A stretch of DNA of 53,687 bases from Actinomycetes bacterium (GTDB taxonomy: Bacteria > Actinomycetota > Acidimicrobiia > IMCC26256 > Chersky-534), in NCBI GenBank assembly GCA_025463865.1, contig JAODBH010000218.1:1-53687 (forward strand). Direction: 5' to 3'. Both the position numbers and the translations under genes were made by a program. Below the pieces are notes generated by a model. The model was given only the letters and a program-made list of their open reading frames with translations, was not told the DNA's origin and ran no database searches. Positions 52,582-53,687 of this stretch are shown here, piece after piece. How positions within the stretch are numbered: the stretch's first letter is position 1; each line of letters starts with the position of its first letter.

Positions 52582-53589
52582 ATGAAGGCGTGGGCGGTAC
52601 GGGAGCCGGGTCCGATCGACAGCGGGCCACTCGAGCTCATCGAGCGCGAGGAACCTCAGCCGGGGCCGGGCGAGGTGCGAGTCCGGGTGTCGGTCTGCGG
52701 CGTCTGCCGCACCGATCTCCATCTCGCGGAAGGCGACCTGCCGCCGCACGGTCACGAGGTGGTCGTCGGCCACGAGATCGTCGGGGTCGTCGACATGCTC
52801 GGCGACGGTGCGTCGAGGCTCGCGCTGGGCCAGCGGATCGGCATCGCGTGGCTGCGCTGGACGGATGGGGTCTGCCGCTTCTGCCGGCGCGGTGACGAGA
52901 ACCTGTGCGTCGACCCGCGCTTCACGGGCTGGGATGCCGACGGCGGCTACGCCCAGTACGCGGTGGTCGACGAGCGTTACGCCTACGAGCTTCCCGAGCA
53001 GTTCTCCGACGAGAAGGCCGCGCCCCTCCTCTGCGCCGGCATCATCGGCTACCGCGCGTTGCGGAGCTCCGAGCTTCCCGCGGGCGGCAACCTCGGCATC
53101 TACGGCTTCGGCGGTTCGGCCCACCTCGCGGCCCAGGTCGCGATGGCGGAAGGCGCCGCGGTGTTCGTGATGACGCGTTCGGCCGAGGACCGCCGCCTCG
53201 CCACCGAGCTCGGTGCCGCGTGGGTCGGTGACACCTACGACCGACCGCCGGAGCCCGTCGACGCCGCGATCACCTTCGCGCCCGCGGGCGAGATCGTGCC
53301 GGTCGCGATGGAGGCGCTGGATCGCGGCGCGACCCTGGCGGTCGCCGGCATCCACCTGACCGACATCCCCGCATTGCGGTACCAAGAAGACCTGTTCCAG
53401 GAACGCCGGCTCCGCAGCGTGACCGCCAACACGCGCCACGACGGCGAGGAGTTCCTCCGCATCGCGGCCCGGATCGGCATCCAGGTCGAGACCCATCCGT
53501 ACGAGCTCGACCGGGCCGATGACGCCCTGCGCGATCTCGCCCACGACCGCTTCTCCGGCGCCGCGGTCCTGCGCATGCCGCCGGATTGA
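52582..53589 (+). CDS. Zinc-dependent alcohol dehydrogenase family protein
   Basis: 335 aa MDR-superfamily enzyme. Catalytic zinc residues: Cys in VCGVCRTDLHLAEG, GHE in VVVGHEIVG and a later Cys/His. NAD(P)-binding IYGFGGSAHLAAQVA. The structural zinc lobe reads TDGVCRFCRRGDENLC: three Cys, with Asp in the place of the usual first Cys. ATG 52582 begins the normal KAWAVREPG. Likely oxidises an alcohol or aldehyde; substrate unknown. Confidence 0.89.
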   Translation: MKAWAVREPGPIDSGPLELIEREEPQPGPGEVRVRVSVCGVCRTDLHLAEGDLPPHGHEVVVGHEIVGVVDMLGDGASRLALGQRIGIAWLRWTDGVCRFCRRGDENLCVDPRFTGWDADGGYAQYAVVDERYAYELPEQFSDEKAAPLLCAGIIGYRALRSSELPAGGNLGIYGFGGSAHLAAQVAMAEGAAVFVMTRSAEDRRLATELGAAWVGDTYDRPPEPVDAAITFAPAGEIVPVAMEALDRGATLAVAGIHLTDIPALRYQEDLFQERRLRSVTANTRHDGEEFLRIAARIGIQVETHPYELDRADDALRDLAHDRFSGAAVLRMPPD

Positions 53590-53687
53590 CGCCCGCTGGT
53601 CGCGTGCGCGGTGTCCGGCACGGCGGGTTCGATCGCCGCGACATAGCGGTCGAGGAGGCGCCGACCCCATAATTCCGGGATGCCGAA
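53590..53687. other. Window-edge segment after the alcohol dehydrogenase
   Basis: 98 nt. On the minus strand the reading ELWGRRLLDRYVAAIEP looks protein-like and could be the C-terminal part of a gene beginning beyond the window, but its frame runs on through the dehydrogenase, so no end can be placed. Confidence 0.25.

Noticed and set aside
53590-53687. Minus-strand gene entering from the right edge
   Set aside because: The reading ELWGRRLLDRYVAAIEP is suggestive, but the frame remains open far into the dehydrogenase and no plausible C-terminus can be placed.

Overview
The window is high-GC, tightly packed bacterial chromosome with many GTG and TTG starts and GTGA or ATGA stop/start overlaps. 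HrcA-DnaJ-RsmE, a BldD homologue, PhoH-YbeY-CorC-Era, UppS-RecO-GlyRS, DnaG-RpoD, DUF2510 and a deazaflavin-type LLM oxidoreductase point to an actinobacterium. The non-mycelial gene content and the caa3/cupredoxin cluster suggest a deep branch such as Acidimicrobiia; that placement is inference.

Layout. 1-7.5 kb: heat-shock and RNA-maturation core (hrcA, truncated by the window edge, then dnaJ, rsmE, bldD-like, phoH, ybeY, corC-like, era). 7.7-13.8 kb: a seven-gene caa3-type cytochrome c oxidase operon (subunit II with fused cytochrome c, subunits I, III and IV, CtaG) ending in two tandem type-1 copper proteins. 13.8-27.3 kb: housekeeping (diacylglycerol kinase-like and uppS divergent, recO, glyS, an RDD membrane protein, ppdK, a thioesterase, a thioredoxin-fold protein, dGTPase, dnaG, rpoD). 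27.3-28.8 kb: a small membrane protein, tRNA-Asn, a small ORF and an enoyl-CoA hydratase.

28.8-35.0 kb is accessory metabolism: RidA, ThuA-like, two tandem cupins and a divergent ureidoglycolate-lyase-like gene sharing a dyad operator, then a flavin disulfide oxidoreductase, a UGSC-family (Cys form) protein and a TauD/TfdA dioxygenase. A CAT-anticodon tRNA at 35.1 kb borders a GT87-like mannosyltransferase and a decayed glycosyltransferase fragment (to 37.2 kb).

37.2-53.7 kb is mixed: an LLM oxidoreductase, a PAS-PAS-GGDEF-EAL protein with a possible structured leader, a ZIP transporter behind a DtxR/IdeR-like box, small proteins, an isochorismatase-fold protein without its cysteine, an FtsX-like permease without an ATPase neighbour, SnoaL-like/VOC/P450/VOC-like genes, an ECF sigma factor overlapping its membrane partner, small membrane proteins and a zinc alcohol dehydrogenase.

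Two signals run across the window. First, TANNNT hexamers lie 6-9 nt upstream of many start codons, which predicts leaderless mRNAs and settles several starts. Second, c-di-GMP signalling is represented by a BldD homologue with an intact c-di-GMP signature and a bifunctional-looking GGDEF-EAL enzyme. The best candidates for an undescribed system are the RidA/ThuA/cupin/AllA-like cluster and the neighbouring TauD-UGSC-flavoenzyme module.
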